DNA from: UBA981 sp942490995
GTDB taxonomy: Bacteria; Pseudomonadota; Gammaproteobacteria; Ga0077536
Assembly (NCBI GenBank): GCA_942490995.1
Contig: CALOBG010000110.1
Location: forward strand, 10,512-74,511
Length of the DNA stretch: 64,000 bases
Direction: 5' to 3'
Both the position numbers and the translations under genes were made by a program. Each line of letters starts with the position of its first letter. Position 1 is the stretch's first letter. Positions 53,411 through 61,259 of this stretch are shown piece after piece. The notes below the pieces were generated by a model, which did no database searches, had not been told where the DNA came from, and saw only the letters and a program-made list of their open reading frames with translations.

Positions 53411-54711
53411 CCACGGCGAGCGCGGAGCTGCGCATTCCCGATCTTGGCGAGGGGGTCGAGGAGGGTGTCGTCATCGCCCTGCTGGTCACGCCCGGTGAAC
53501 CGGTCGCGAGCGGGCAGGCGCTGCTCGAGATCGAAACCGACAAAGTGACGCTCGAGATCCCGGCGCCTCGCGCCGGTGTGGTCAGCGAGTTTTGTGTTGC
53601 GGTCGATGCGGTGGTGCGCCCGGGCGATGTGGTATTGCGCATGGCCGGTGACGCCGTTTCCGCGCCGGCGACCCGTGGGTGACTGGCGAGCGCCGCGCAC
53701 AGTGCGGGTGCGAGCGTCCGCCCCGCACCTGCGGCAGCGTTGCAAGTCAATGCCGACGCGTCGCCGACCCAGGCCGCGTTGCAATCCGTGCCGGCGCCGG
53801 TCCGTGTCGAAACGGCCGGTACGGCCCTGGTGCCGGCCGGCCCCGCCGCGCGACGCGAAGCGCGGCAGCTCGGCGTCGATATCGCCAGCGTCGCCGGCAG
53901 CGGGCCGCGCGGACGCATCAGCGCCAACGACGTGCGTCGGCATGTTCGCGATCGCATGCACGTGGTTGCTGCCGGCGCGTCGAGCGACGCGCAAACGCTG
54001 CCTGATCTGGCCCTGTTCGGCGCGGTCCGCCGCGAGCCGCTGAGCCGCCGCGAACAGGTTGCGGCGCGTAACCTGAGCCGCGCGGCCACGATCGTCCCGC
54101 ATGCCTGGGTGGAAAGACGTGTCGACGTTACGGCGCTGGAGGCCGCGCGGCGTGCGCGGCGCAAAGCGCAGGGTGCCGACGTCGCACCGCTTACTGTCAG
54201 CGCCATTCTGTGCCACTGCGTGGCGCTCGCGCTGCGTGAATTCCCGCGTTTCAATGCGGCCCTCGACGTCACCGACAACACCTTCGTGTACCGCGAATAC
54301 GTCAATATCGGGGTTGCGGTCGATACCCCGCGCGGTCTCCTCGTGCCGGTGATCCGCAACGCCGATACGCTGGGCCTCGAGGGTATCGCCACGCAGCTCG
54401 ACGGCCTCGCCCGCGCCGCCCGCGACAACCGTTTGGCGCCGGCCGACATGCGCGGCGCCGGTTGCACCATCAGCAATCTCGGCGCGTTCGGGATCAGCGC
54501 CATGCAGCCGATCGTGAACTGGCCGGAAGCCGCGATTATCGGCGTCGCCGGATTACAGGACGTGATTGCGCCGCACGGCGAAGGATTCGCCGCGCGCAAA
54601 CTGCTGCCGCTCACATTGGGCTTTGACCATCGCCTGATCAACGGCGCCGACGCGGCGCGCTTCCTGGCCTGGATCGCCGATCGGCTGGGCGACGCGAAGC
54701 TGCTGGAATAA
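53407..54711 (+). CDS. aceF: Pyruvate dehydrogenase E2 (dihydrolipoamide acetyltransferase), in-frame TGA in the linker
   Basis: E2 with one lipoyl domain (Lys46 in 'EIETDKVTLEIP'), an Ala/Pro-rich linker, an E3-binding domain ('GPAARREARQLGVDIASVAGSGPRGRISANDV', about 140-175) and a catalytic domain ending 'GFDHRLINGADAARF' with His408. The GTG start overlaps the aceE stop. A TGA at 53680-53682 (codon 92, after 'PATRG') interrupts the linker while the frame itself is unchanged: the same frame runs on to 54711. It is not a frameshift and not a catalytic position. A substitution or read error is likely; a split into a lone lipoyl protein and a catalytic half is possible. With a single lipoyl domain, 434 residues is a normal length. 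Confidence 0.85.
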
Positions 54712-54794
54712 TCGCCCCGCGCCAGCGAACTGGCCGCCGTCGCGGCAGGCGCTTATGCTGTAAGCCGCGCCGGACAGCGGGCAGGAGGGTTTCG

Positions 54795-55217
54795 ATGCGG
54801 CAGGCAGTGCGGGCGGGGCTGTGCGGTTTCATAGCCGCCTTTTGCGCGTGTGCCGCGCCGGTTACGGCGATGAACGAACAATCGATCCGCGATTATTACG
54901 CTGCCTGGTCGACGCATAACGTCGAGGCCGTGTTGACCTACTTCAACGACGATGCGGTATACGAGGATGTCGCGACCGGTGAGCGCGCGACGGGTAAGGC
55001 GGAAATGCGCGCGTTTATCGAGCGCATTCTCGTGCGTAATCCCAACCTGCGTATCGACGTGACGAGTATCACGCTGGGTGGGTCGCGGGCTGCGGTCGAG
55101 TGGGTTATGAAAGGTGGCGGCGGTGATCACGCATGGGCGGTACGCGGCGCTTCCATCCTCGAACTCCGCGATGCGCATATCGCTCGCGCAACCGATTACT
55201 GGCACGCCGGCGGCTAG
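54795..55217 (+). CDS. Secreted SnoaL/NTF2-fold protein
   Basis: A 140-residue protein with a signal peptide (ending APVTA, or a longer form with Cys near the end) and a SnoaL-like domain: 'NEQSIRDYYAAWSTHNVEAVLTYFNDDAVYEDVATGERATGKAEMRAFIERIL', then 'RGASILELRDAHIARATDYWHAGG'. The fold forms a small cone that binds hydrophobic ligands or catalyses isomerisation. GGAGGG precedes the ATG. It follows the E2 gene but the 83-base gap and different role make co-transcription uncertain. Confidence 0.8.
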   Translation: MRQAVRAGLCGFIAAFCACAAPVTAMNEQSIRDYYAAWSTHNVEAVLTYFNDDAVYEDVATGERATGKAEMRAFIERILVRNPNLRIDVTSITLGGSRAAVEWVMKGGGGDHAWAVRGASILELRDAHIARATDYWHAGG

Positions 55218-55244
55218 CGCTCCTGGCGATCGGCGTGTTGCCCG

Positions 55245-57149
55245 ATGCAGCGTAACCAGGCCTGCGCCGGCGCGCTCGGCTCCCCACCGAAAGTGGCTGT
55301 GCGGCTGATGCAGGCGCTGCTGACCGCTTGCCTGGCGCTGCCCGGTGCAATGGCCATCGCCAGCGACAGCGGCGCTCCGTTCCACATTGATGTCCTCGCG
55401 ATCGGGACGTACTGGCTCGACGAAACGGCCGGCGTCGACTTCGCCGACCTCGCGGCCCGCAACCCGGACTGGCGCAGGCTGCCCGAGCAGCGCCAGATCA
55501 ATCTCGGCATTACCGATGCGGCGCTGTGGGTGCGGGTTTCGTTGCCGTGGACGATGCAGCAACGTCACGACCTGGTACTCGTGGTACCGGTTGCCATCCT
55601 CGATTCGATCGCGGTTTTCCATGTTCGCGAGGGCGTAACGGCGAAGTGGAGCGGCGGCGATGGCAGTGCCTACGCTGAGCGGCCGCGGCTGCGTCGCCAT
55701 TACCAGTTTCCGCTGCCCGCATCAGACGGCGACGCGACGCTCTATATCCGCGTGCAAAGTGATTCGGCATTACGTTTTCGCGCTTACATCAGCGATGAAC
55801 TGAGCGTCGAACGCGCCGAATCGCGGGCCATGCTTGTACTCGGCGTGTTCTATGGCCTGATGCTCGGCCTGTTCATGTATAACCTGCTGCTGATCGTGCT
55901 CGTTTATGACCTGAGCCGGGTCTACTATCTCGGTTACCTGGCCTGCGCCAGTATGATCGCGGCGATCGTAGATGGCTTTCCCGCCTATTTCGCGCTGCCA
56001 GGCTGGCCAGCTATCGCCAACGCCGCAGCGGTGCTGATCGCGCACGCCCTGTTGTTCAGCGGCCTGGGTTTCGTTCGTACCTATCTGCGCGTACGCGACT
56101 CGGCGCCGCGCCTGCATCGCGCGCTGCAGGCCAGCGCGGTTGCGGTGGTCGCGAGTGGACTGGGCGCGACCGCGATCGGCGGTACCGGTGCACAGCGCAT
56201 GCTGTACGCGGCGGTCGCCATGACTATCGTGGTGATCAGCTATTGCATCGTGCGCCAGGCGTTCAGTGGCTCGCGACCGGCGCGTGTGCTGGCGGTGACG
56301 TTCGCGGCGCTCGCCGTACCGACGATGTTGTGGACTGGCCAGGCCGTGGGGATCGTTGAGTTCGCCACCCTCGGCGAGTTCAGCCTGCACTTGGGCTTTG
56401 CCCTGGAAGGTATTCTGTTGTCTTTCGCGCTCGCCGATCGCATTAACGATCTGGCCGCCCAGCGGCTGCACGCCGAGCGCGAACTGGCAGCCGGAAAGGC
56501 GCTGCTGTCCAGACGTGTGATCGAAGCACGCGAGCAGCAACAGCAGAATTTCGCCCGCGAACTCCACGATGCGGTAGGGCAGAACATCCTCGCTTTGAAA
56601 GCGCGCCTCGATCGCTGGTCACGGACGGCCGACGCCGCAGCCGCCTCGGGTTACGCGGAAGCCAGCGCGATCGCGGCCGCGGCGATCAGCGCGACGCGCG
56701 AACTTGCTCATCAATTACATCCATCGGTGCTCGACCGCCTTGGCCTCGTCGAAGCACTGACCATGCTCGGCGAAACACTCGCCGATCACGATATCGTGAC
56801 GACTATTGCACTGCACGACGATTTGGGCCGCATCGATCGACGCACGGCACTGAATGTGTACCGGATTTTTCAGGAAGCGGTAGCCAACGTCGCCAGGCAT
56901 TCCGAGGCGCGAAATTGCACCCTGCGCAGTTTCACGGACGCGCTTGAAGTAGTCATTGAACTCGAAGACGATGGCGGCGGTATCGCCCACGACGCCGTGG
57001 CCGCCGCCGGTATCGGCATCCTGTCCATGCAGGAACGCGCACAGACTATCGGCGCGACGTTGACGCTTACGCGGGCGACAATGGGTGGAACCCGTGTCAC
57101 GGTACGCCTGGCGCGATGCCGTGACGCGAACGCGGAGTCCCAGGCATGA
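55245..57149 (+). CDS. Sensor histidine kinase with 7TMR-DISM sensor
   Basis: A 634-residue kinase. A periplasmic DISMED2-type domain (about 35-170, 'RINLGITDAALWVRVSL'-like) is followed by seven membrane helices (about 185-395, from 'AMLVLGVFYGLMLGLFMYNLLLIV'), then a NarL-type HisKA_3 domain with the phospho-acceptor His441 in 'FARELHDAVGQNILALKARLDRW' and an HATPase 'ALNVYRIFQEAVANVARHSEA' and 'ELEDDGGGI', 'GILSMQERA'. The start is uncertain: 55245 has no strong ribosome site, and 55293 (GTG) also leaves a signal peptide. The stop overlaps the response regulator (ATGA). The signal is likely a carbohydrate or other envelope ligand. Confidence 0.9.
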   Translation: MQRNQACAGALGSPPKVAVRLMQALLTACLALPGAMAIASDSGAPFHIDVLAIGTYWLDETAGVDFADLAARNPDWRRLPEQRQINLGITDAALWVRVSLPWTMQQRHDLVLVVPVAILDSIAVFHVREGVTAKWSGGDGSAYAERPRLRRHYQFPLPASDGDATLYIRVQSDSALRFRAYISDELSVERAESRAMLVLGVFYGLMLGLFMYNLLLIVLVYDLSRVYYLGYLACASMIAAIVDGFPAYFALPGWPAIANAAAVLIAHALLFSGLGFVRTYLRVRDSAPRLHRALQASAVAVVASGLGATAIGGTGAQRMLYAAVAMTIVVISYCIVRQAFSGSRPARVLAVTFAALAVPTMLWTGQAVGIVEFATLGEFSLHLGFALEGILLSFALADRINDLAAQRLHAERELAAGKALLSRRVIEAREQQQQNFARELHDAVGQNILALKARLDRWSRTADAAAASGYAEASAIAAAAISATRELAHQLHPSVLDRLGLVEALTMLGETLADHDIVTTIALHDDLGRIDRRTALNVYRIFQEAVANVARHSEARNCTLRSFTDALEVVIELEDDGGGIAHDAVAAAGIGILSMQERAQTIGATLTLTRATMGGTRVTVRLARCRDANAESQA

Positions 57150-57781
57150 AAATTCTGGTTGTCGATGATCACCCGATGTTCCGGCGCGGCGTGCGTGAGA
57201 TCCTCGAAGCATGGCCGGAGGTCGAATCGATCATGGAAGCAGACAACGGCGCCACCGCCATACGTCACATCGAATTGATGGCCCCGGAGTTTGCCATCAT
57301 CGACCTCGCGCTGCCCGATGTCGATGGCCTTGAACTGATGGCGTGGGTGTGTGAGCACGCAGCGGCGACGCGCTGCATCGTGCTGACCATGTACGACGAA
57401 CAACGCTACCTCGAGCGCGCCCTCGAGCTGGGCGCCTGCGGTTACCTGCTCAAGGACGATACCGAGGGTGAATTGCGCCATTGTCTGGAAACCGCGCTGA
57501 ACGATGAAACTTACGTCAGTCCCCGCTTCGGGCGTCCACGCCGACGCCTTTATCCGCTCAAGGATGCCGCCGTCGAGGCGCGCCTGGCCACGCTCAGCGC
57601 GATGCAAAAGGCGGTGTTGGCGCGGGTCGCCGAATTCAAGACCAGCAAGGAAATCGCTGACGAACTGGGTATCAGTTTTCGCACGGTGCAGAACCACCGC
57701 AACGCGATCGCGACCCAGTTGCAATTGTCCGGCCCCAATCAGCTGCTGCGTTTTGCCTCACGTTACGTGGCCGACGATTGA
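57146..57781 (+). CDS. NarL/LuxR-family response regulator
   Basis: A 211-residue regulator. The receiver domain has the acidic pocket 'VVDDHPMF', the phospho-acceptor Asp53 in 'FAIIDLALPDVDG', 'VLTMYDE' and the Lys in 'GYLLKDD'. A linker leads to the C-terminal LuxR helix-turn-helix 'ARVAEFKTSKEIADELGISFRTVQNHRNAIATQL'. It is phosphorylated by the kinase encoded upstream, with which it overlaps. Its targets are not visible; palindromes in the 314-base gap downstream, upstream of the PEP-CTERM gene, are candidate sites. Confidence 0.93.
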   Translation: MKILVVDDHPMFRRGVREILEAWPEVESIMEADNGATAIRHIELMAPEFAIIDLALPDVDGLELMAWVCEHAAATRCIVLTMYDEQRYLERALELGACGYLLKDDTEGELRHCLETALNDETYVSPRFGRPRRRLYPLKDAAVEARLATLSAMQKAVLARVAEFKTSKEIADELGISFRTVQNHRNAIATQLQLSGPNQLLRFASRYVADD

Positions 57782-57795
57782 GTTTGTCAGAAAAT

Positions 57796-58021
57796 TTTAC
57801 ACATCCGTTGCTCGCGACACGGCCTGATCGGTGTCCGATCCGGCGCGCGGCGTTCGAACCGAGGTACATATGCTCTTTTGATTGAGCATTAATACTCATT
57901 GCGCTGGTCACGTTTTCGTCACGGCCGCCGCCACTTGTCAGCATTATTTACACGCCACCGCCTGCAGCGCTGCGCGCGCTGCCGCCTGGATCTTCAAGGT
58001 ATTGAATTGCGGCGTGTAAAT
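57796..58021. promoter_or_regulatory. Operator-like repeats upstream of the PEP-CTERM gene
   Basis: Three elements stand out in this gene-free gap. A TTTACAC half-site lies at 57796-57802. A near-palindrome TGAGCATTAATACTCA lies at 57883-57898. A perfect inverted repeat ATTTACACGCC (57946-57956) / GGCGTGTAAAT (58011-58021) has arms 54 bases apart. The TTTACAC/GTGTAAA half-sites recur, which suits an activator binding upstream of the sigma-54-like promoter at 58027. Confidence 0.5.
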
Positions 58022-58026
58022 TATTC

Positions 58027-58042
58027 TGGCGCAGGAATTGCT
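58027..58042 (+). promoter_or_regulatory. Sigma-54-type promoter of the PEP-CTERM gene
   Basis: TGGCGCAGGAATTGCT has the -24 GG and -12 GC elements at the required ten-base spacing and differs from the consensus TGGCACG-N4-TTGCW only at inner positions. It lies 53 bases before the ATG at 58096. Sigma-54 with the PrsK/PrsR system is known to drive PEP-CTERM genes in several bacteria. Confidence 0.6.
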
Positions 58043-58095
58043 TCGCCTGTCCTGACAGCAATTCGTTGCCGAAATGGCCGCGTCAGGAGAGCATT

Positions 58096-58968
58096 ATGTC
58101 CAGCACCACGAAGCAACCCCCGCGGCCCGCCGGCTATCGGCGCCGCCTGCAGATGGCGGTCGTCGCCGTCATCCTGTTCGCGGGCGCTACGCTGCCGATG
58201 GCGGCAAGCGGTGCGGCATTGGAATTTGAGAACGGCGCCGGCGTAACCTTCGGTCATGGATCGTTCAGCATTCCGCTGAACGTACCCAACGTCGACGATC
58301 GCATCCTGGTCGCGGGCTTCATGTCGATTTCCGAGAACTTTATCGACATCGTGCCGACCACCTTCAACCTCAGCGGCCAGGAGCTGATCCACGTCGGCGG
58401 TATCGTACAGATCGAGTTCACGGACTTCTTTGCGCGTACCGATATTTATTACCTGCTCAATCCGAGTGCCGGCACCCAGGTTCTGAGCGCGACGGTCAAC
58501 GCTTCCAATCCGACCGGGTTTCGCCAGGAAGTCGCCTGGGGCGGTTACGGCATGGTGTTGTCGGGCGCGCGTCAGGTGGCGCCCGAATTGTTGTTCACCG
58601 GGGCGCAGAACCCGAACGCACCGTCGTCGACCATCGGCGGCACCGTGAACACGAGCGAAAACGGCGCCATGCTGGTCGGCTTCACGGCCCTCAACGCTGG
58701 GATCAATAACCTGTTCTCGACCAGCGGGATCACGGAAGTCTACGACGTCACCTTCGGCGGCATCATCAATGCCGGCGCAGCCTATAAACTCGCGCCGCTA
58801 GCCGGCAGCCAGACTTTCACCTGGATCAGCAACGGCTTCGCCACCGGCCTCGGCAGCGCGGCCATCGCCCAGGTCCTGCCGGCAGCAATCCCGGTACCTG
58901 GCGCGTTGTACCTGCTGGGACCGGCGCTGTTTGCCTTATGCGCGGGTCGGCGTAGCGCGGCGGGATAA
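58096..58968 (+). CDS. PEP-CTERM sorted surface protein
   Basis: A 290-residue exported protein. An unusually long signal region (residues 1-41, basic 'PRPAGYRRRLQ' then a hydrophobic core) precedes a Gly/Asn/Thr/Phe-rich beta body. The C-terminus carries 'IPVPGALYLLGPALFALCAGRRSAAG': a Val-Pro motif, a membrane helix and an Arg pair, the PEP-CTERM signal processed by exosortase. It is likely displayed on or released from the cell surface, for example in floc or biofilm. CAGGAGAG lies before ATG 58096; an earlier in-frame start is less likely. It follows a sigma-54-like promoter and convergently meets the EamA gene. Confidence 0.85.
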   Translation: MSSTTKQPPRPAGYRRRLQMAVVAVILFAGATLPMAASGAALEFENGAGVTFGHGSFSIPLNVPNVDDRILVAGFMSISENFIDIVPTTFNLSGQELIHVGGIVQIEFTDFFARTDIYYLLNPSAGTQVLSATVNASNPTGFRQEVAWGGYGMVLSGARQVAPELLFTGAQNPNAPSSTIGGTVNTSENGAMLVGFTALNAGINNLFSTSGITEVYDVTFGGIINAGAAYKLAPLAGSQTFTWISNGFATGLGSAAIAQVLPAAIPVPGALYLLGPALFALCAGRRSAAG

Positions 58969-58994
58969 CGCACCGATCGCAGCGCAGGCCGCAG

Positions 58995-59897
58995 TCAGGA
59001 GCGCTGAAGCCGGTGGCGTTCCAGCCGGCGCAGATCCAGCCATTGCATCAAGGCGATGGCGAGCAGCACCAGTACCCCGCCGCCGGCCTGGGCGGGGCTC
59101 AGCACTTCACCGAACAGCAGCCACGCTTCGACGATCGCCGCGACCGGCTGAATGTTGGTCGCCATACCGGCCTTGAGCGCGCCGATGCGCGCGATTGCGT
59201 ACAGGTACATCGGCGTGCCGATCGTCTGCAGCACGCCAACACCAACGACGCCGGCCCACCCGGCAGCGCTGTGCGGAAAACGCACCTCGGCGTAGAACCA
59301 GGCGATCGCCAGCAATACCACCAGACCGTAAATGCTGAAATGCAGCGTCGCCACGAACACATTCACGGTGCGGAAGTAGCGCACCAGCAGGATCGCGTTG
59401 AGGGCGGTTGCCAGCGCCGCGACCAGTGAATAGATCGTGCCGCGGATGTCGACATTGCCGAGCGAAGCGCCAAGCATGATCGCCAGGCCACAGAACGCCA
59501 GCACGATCGCAGCGAGCTTGGCCGGGCGCACGCGTTCCATGCCGAGCACCACCACCAGCACCGCGATCATGATCGGAAAGGTGAAAAACAGCAGGGAGGC
59601 TAAACCGACGGAAATGAATTCGACCGCGCCGATATTGCCGAACGTCATCACTGCCATCAGCGCGCCGTTGATCACCGCGGCGGCGAGCAATTCGCGCGGC
59701 AGGCGCCAGCCGATACCGGCGATGCGCAGACCCACGGCAACCGCGGTGGTCATGATGATCGAGCGCGCGGTGGCAACCACGATGCCGCTGGCGCCGCCGT
59801 CGTAGGCGTAACGCGAAACGACCACCGCCGTGCCCAGGATCACGCCGGCGGCGAGCGCGACCAGGAAGGCCCGCCCGCCGAGCGCGGGTTCACTCAC
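58995..59897 (-). CDS. EamA-family (drug/metabolite transporter superfamily) permease
   Basis: A 300-residue membrane protein with ten hydrophobic helices in two EamA repeats ('AAGVILGTAVVVSRYAYDGGASGIVVATARSI', 'GAVEFISVGLASLLFFTFPIMIAVLVVVLGMERV', then 'GTPMYLYAIARIGALKAGMATNIQPVAAIVEAWLLFGE'). The last segment is the family signature near the end. The GTG at 59897 is the start: it overlaps the TGA of the carotenoid oxygenase gene upstream (GTGA at 59894-59897). A longer in-frame reading reaches into that gene only because it carries a frameshift. Substrate unknown. Confidence 0.87.
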   Translation of the reverse strand: MSEPALGGRAFLVALAAGVILGTAVVVSRYAYDGGASGIVVATARSIIMTTAVAVGLRIAGIGWRLPRELLAAAVINGALMAVMTFGNIGAVEFISVGLASLLFFTFPIMIAVLVVVLGMERVRPAKLAAIVLAFCGLAIMLGASLGNVDIRGTIYSLVAALATALNAILLVRYFRTVNVFVATLHFSIYGLVVLLAIAWFYAEVRFPHSAAGWAGVVGVGVLQTIGTPMYLYAIARIGALKAGMATNIQPVAAIVEAWLLFGEVLSPAQAGGGVLVLLAIALMQWLDLRRLERHRLQRS

Positions 59898-60015
59898 GTG
59901 GAAACCGAGTGCCGCGCCGCCGACATCCAGTTGCCGTGGAAACCGAACGGAACGCGTGTGACGCGCCAGGGCCAGCGGACCGGTAGTGATGTTCTCTGCG
60001 TCGAGCACGACGAGT
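59894..60015 (-). pseudogene. C-terminal end of a carotenoid oxygenase, cut off and frameshifted
   Basis: Reading from the right, 'KLVVLDAENITTGPLALAR' matches the last strand of the carotenoid oxygenase (RPE65) propeller. After a one-base shift near 59955 the end 'VPFGFHGNWMSAARHSVST' follows, with the iron-binding His in FHGNW, and a TGA at 59894. About 40 residues remain. The rest of this roughly 480-residue enzyme should lie to the right, but the DNA there is eukaryotic. The gene is therefore truncated at the junction. It overlaps the EamA start by four bases, so the two were an operon in the source bacterium. Confidence 0.75.
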
Positions 60016-60019
60016 TTGG

Positions 60020-60245
60020 ACCAAGGTGCCTTCAAGGACAGTCTCTTGCGTGGCTCATGTGCGACTGTCCAAACAACCCTCCGTTCCCATCAAAGCCCTC
60101 TTGTACCTTGTGTGGAGAGGGTGTTCTTCTCAAGGGCAGCGCGTGCAATCACATTAATACGTTTATGGCTCACATTAGTGATCCGGACTACTGTGATGCC
60201 CTCAAGTCTTCTGTATCAGCGGGATGTGCATGTCCGGAGGAATAA
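60020..60245 (+). pseudogene. Fragment of a eukaryotic cysteine-rich module protein
   Basis: From about 60020 a plus-strand frame ends with a TAA at 60243-60245. The last 60 codons read as a Cys-rich module: 'MCDCPNNPPFPSKPSCTLCGEG', then 'CNHINTF' and 'DYCDALKSSVSAGCACPEE', eight Cys in all. The pattern C-x-C, C-x2-C, C, C, C-x-C resembles repeated Cys-rich modules I associate with secreted diatom proteins, a recollection rather than a search result. The codon use is unlike the GC-rich bacterial genes. The 5' part is missing at the junction. An AT-rich stretch (60246-60415) without a gene follows. Confidence 0.45.
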
Positions 60246-60415
60246 TAATAACTACTTTATGATTAATAATTGGGAGAGTTCCAACAACAGCGTTGACGGT
60301 GTTTGCTTTGTTGGACAGGGAAACACATGCATTGTGAAGTCTCCTTTAGTGAGACAATGTCATGATGCGATAAAACATTAATGTTTCATAATCTACATGT
60401 TTGCATAAGACTTTT

Positions 60416-61033
60416 TGTTGGGACACTAGGGTTAGTGTACCATGGAGCTCGTAGCGATAGCTCGTAGCGTGACTGCTCAAGCCATCAAGGCTTGTGCTCA
60501 CTAAACCATAAGCCGAACTGTTGATACATTCCACTTCGCCTTTGTCCTTCCTCTACCTGTCCATTCGGTCTGTAGAGGTCGTATACCCCACTAGCTCTGT
60601 CTACAGGTTATGAGCCCAACGCTTTAGCTTTTGACAACGCTTTTTCAACGCTTTACATCACCACAAGCGTTTTCCACGACGTGAATCGTATTTTCGTCTC
60701 TTTCATTGCTTCCCGCATCGTTTGAGACTCAACGAACTCGTCGCCATCCTTTACAGGACACGAGAACTGCGTCTGTTGATTGCTTTACTCTGTGCGCCTT
60801 GATTGGAAGCTCTTTTGACGGCTCTTTTCCGCCATCGTCGACAAATTTTTCTTGCGTGCCAACGAACTTTGTCCTACTGAGCTTCTACGTAGAATTTCTA
60901 CACGGCGACTTTTCAAAAGAAATCGCATTTTCTTGTTCGCGGACTTTATCAAAATACTCATCTGCGAATATCTGACGGATTTGAAGAATAACCATCCACG
61001 AATATCTGTTAGATTCAAGAACCCCGACTAACA
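60416..61033 (+). repeat. Putative 5' LTR of the copia-like element
   Basis: The stretch begins TGTTGGGACACTAGGG and ends GACTAACA, so it starts TG and ends CA with short imperfect inverted ends (TGTTGG / CTAACA). Its 618 bases are a normal LTR length, and it sits 226 bases upstream of the gag start. The second LTR is outside the window, so identity of the two cannot be tested. I did not find a convincing primer-binding site after it. Confidence 0.45.
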
Positions 61034-61259
61034 CGTCCTCTTATATTCGATTCTGGATATTGGAGATCAACGGTCACCTGCCGGGTTTCGCCGAATTTTG
61101 ATCGCAACGGACAACAGCGGAGTTTCGCCGAATCTTGTCACACTGCATCCAACAAGAAAACTTTGCTCATTATCTCGTCGTCGCACCAACGAAAGCATTG
61201 CCGACGATACAACGAGACGATCGACGTATAACTCACACTACTGAGTAGCCATCATCACC

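Noticed and set aside
59898..60035. EamA gene extended upstream in frame to 60035
   Set aside because: That extension reads carotenoid oxygenase sequence plus a shifted tail. The GTGA overlap at 59894-59897 marks the true start.
61034..61080. Search for a tRNA primer-binding site after the putative LTR
   Set aside because: TGG triplets occur near 61050 but not directly at the LTR end, and none continues into a sequence I recognise as a tRNA 3' end.
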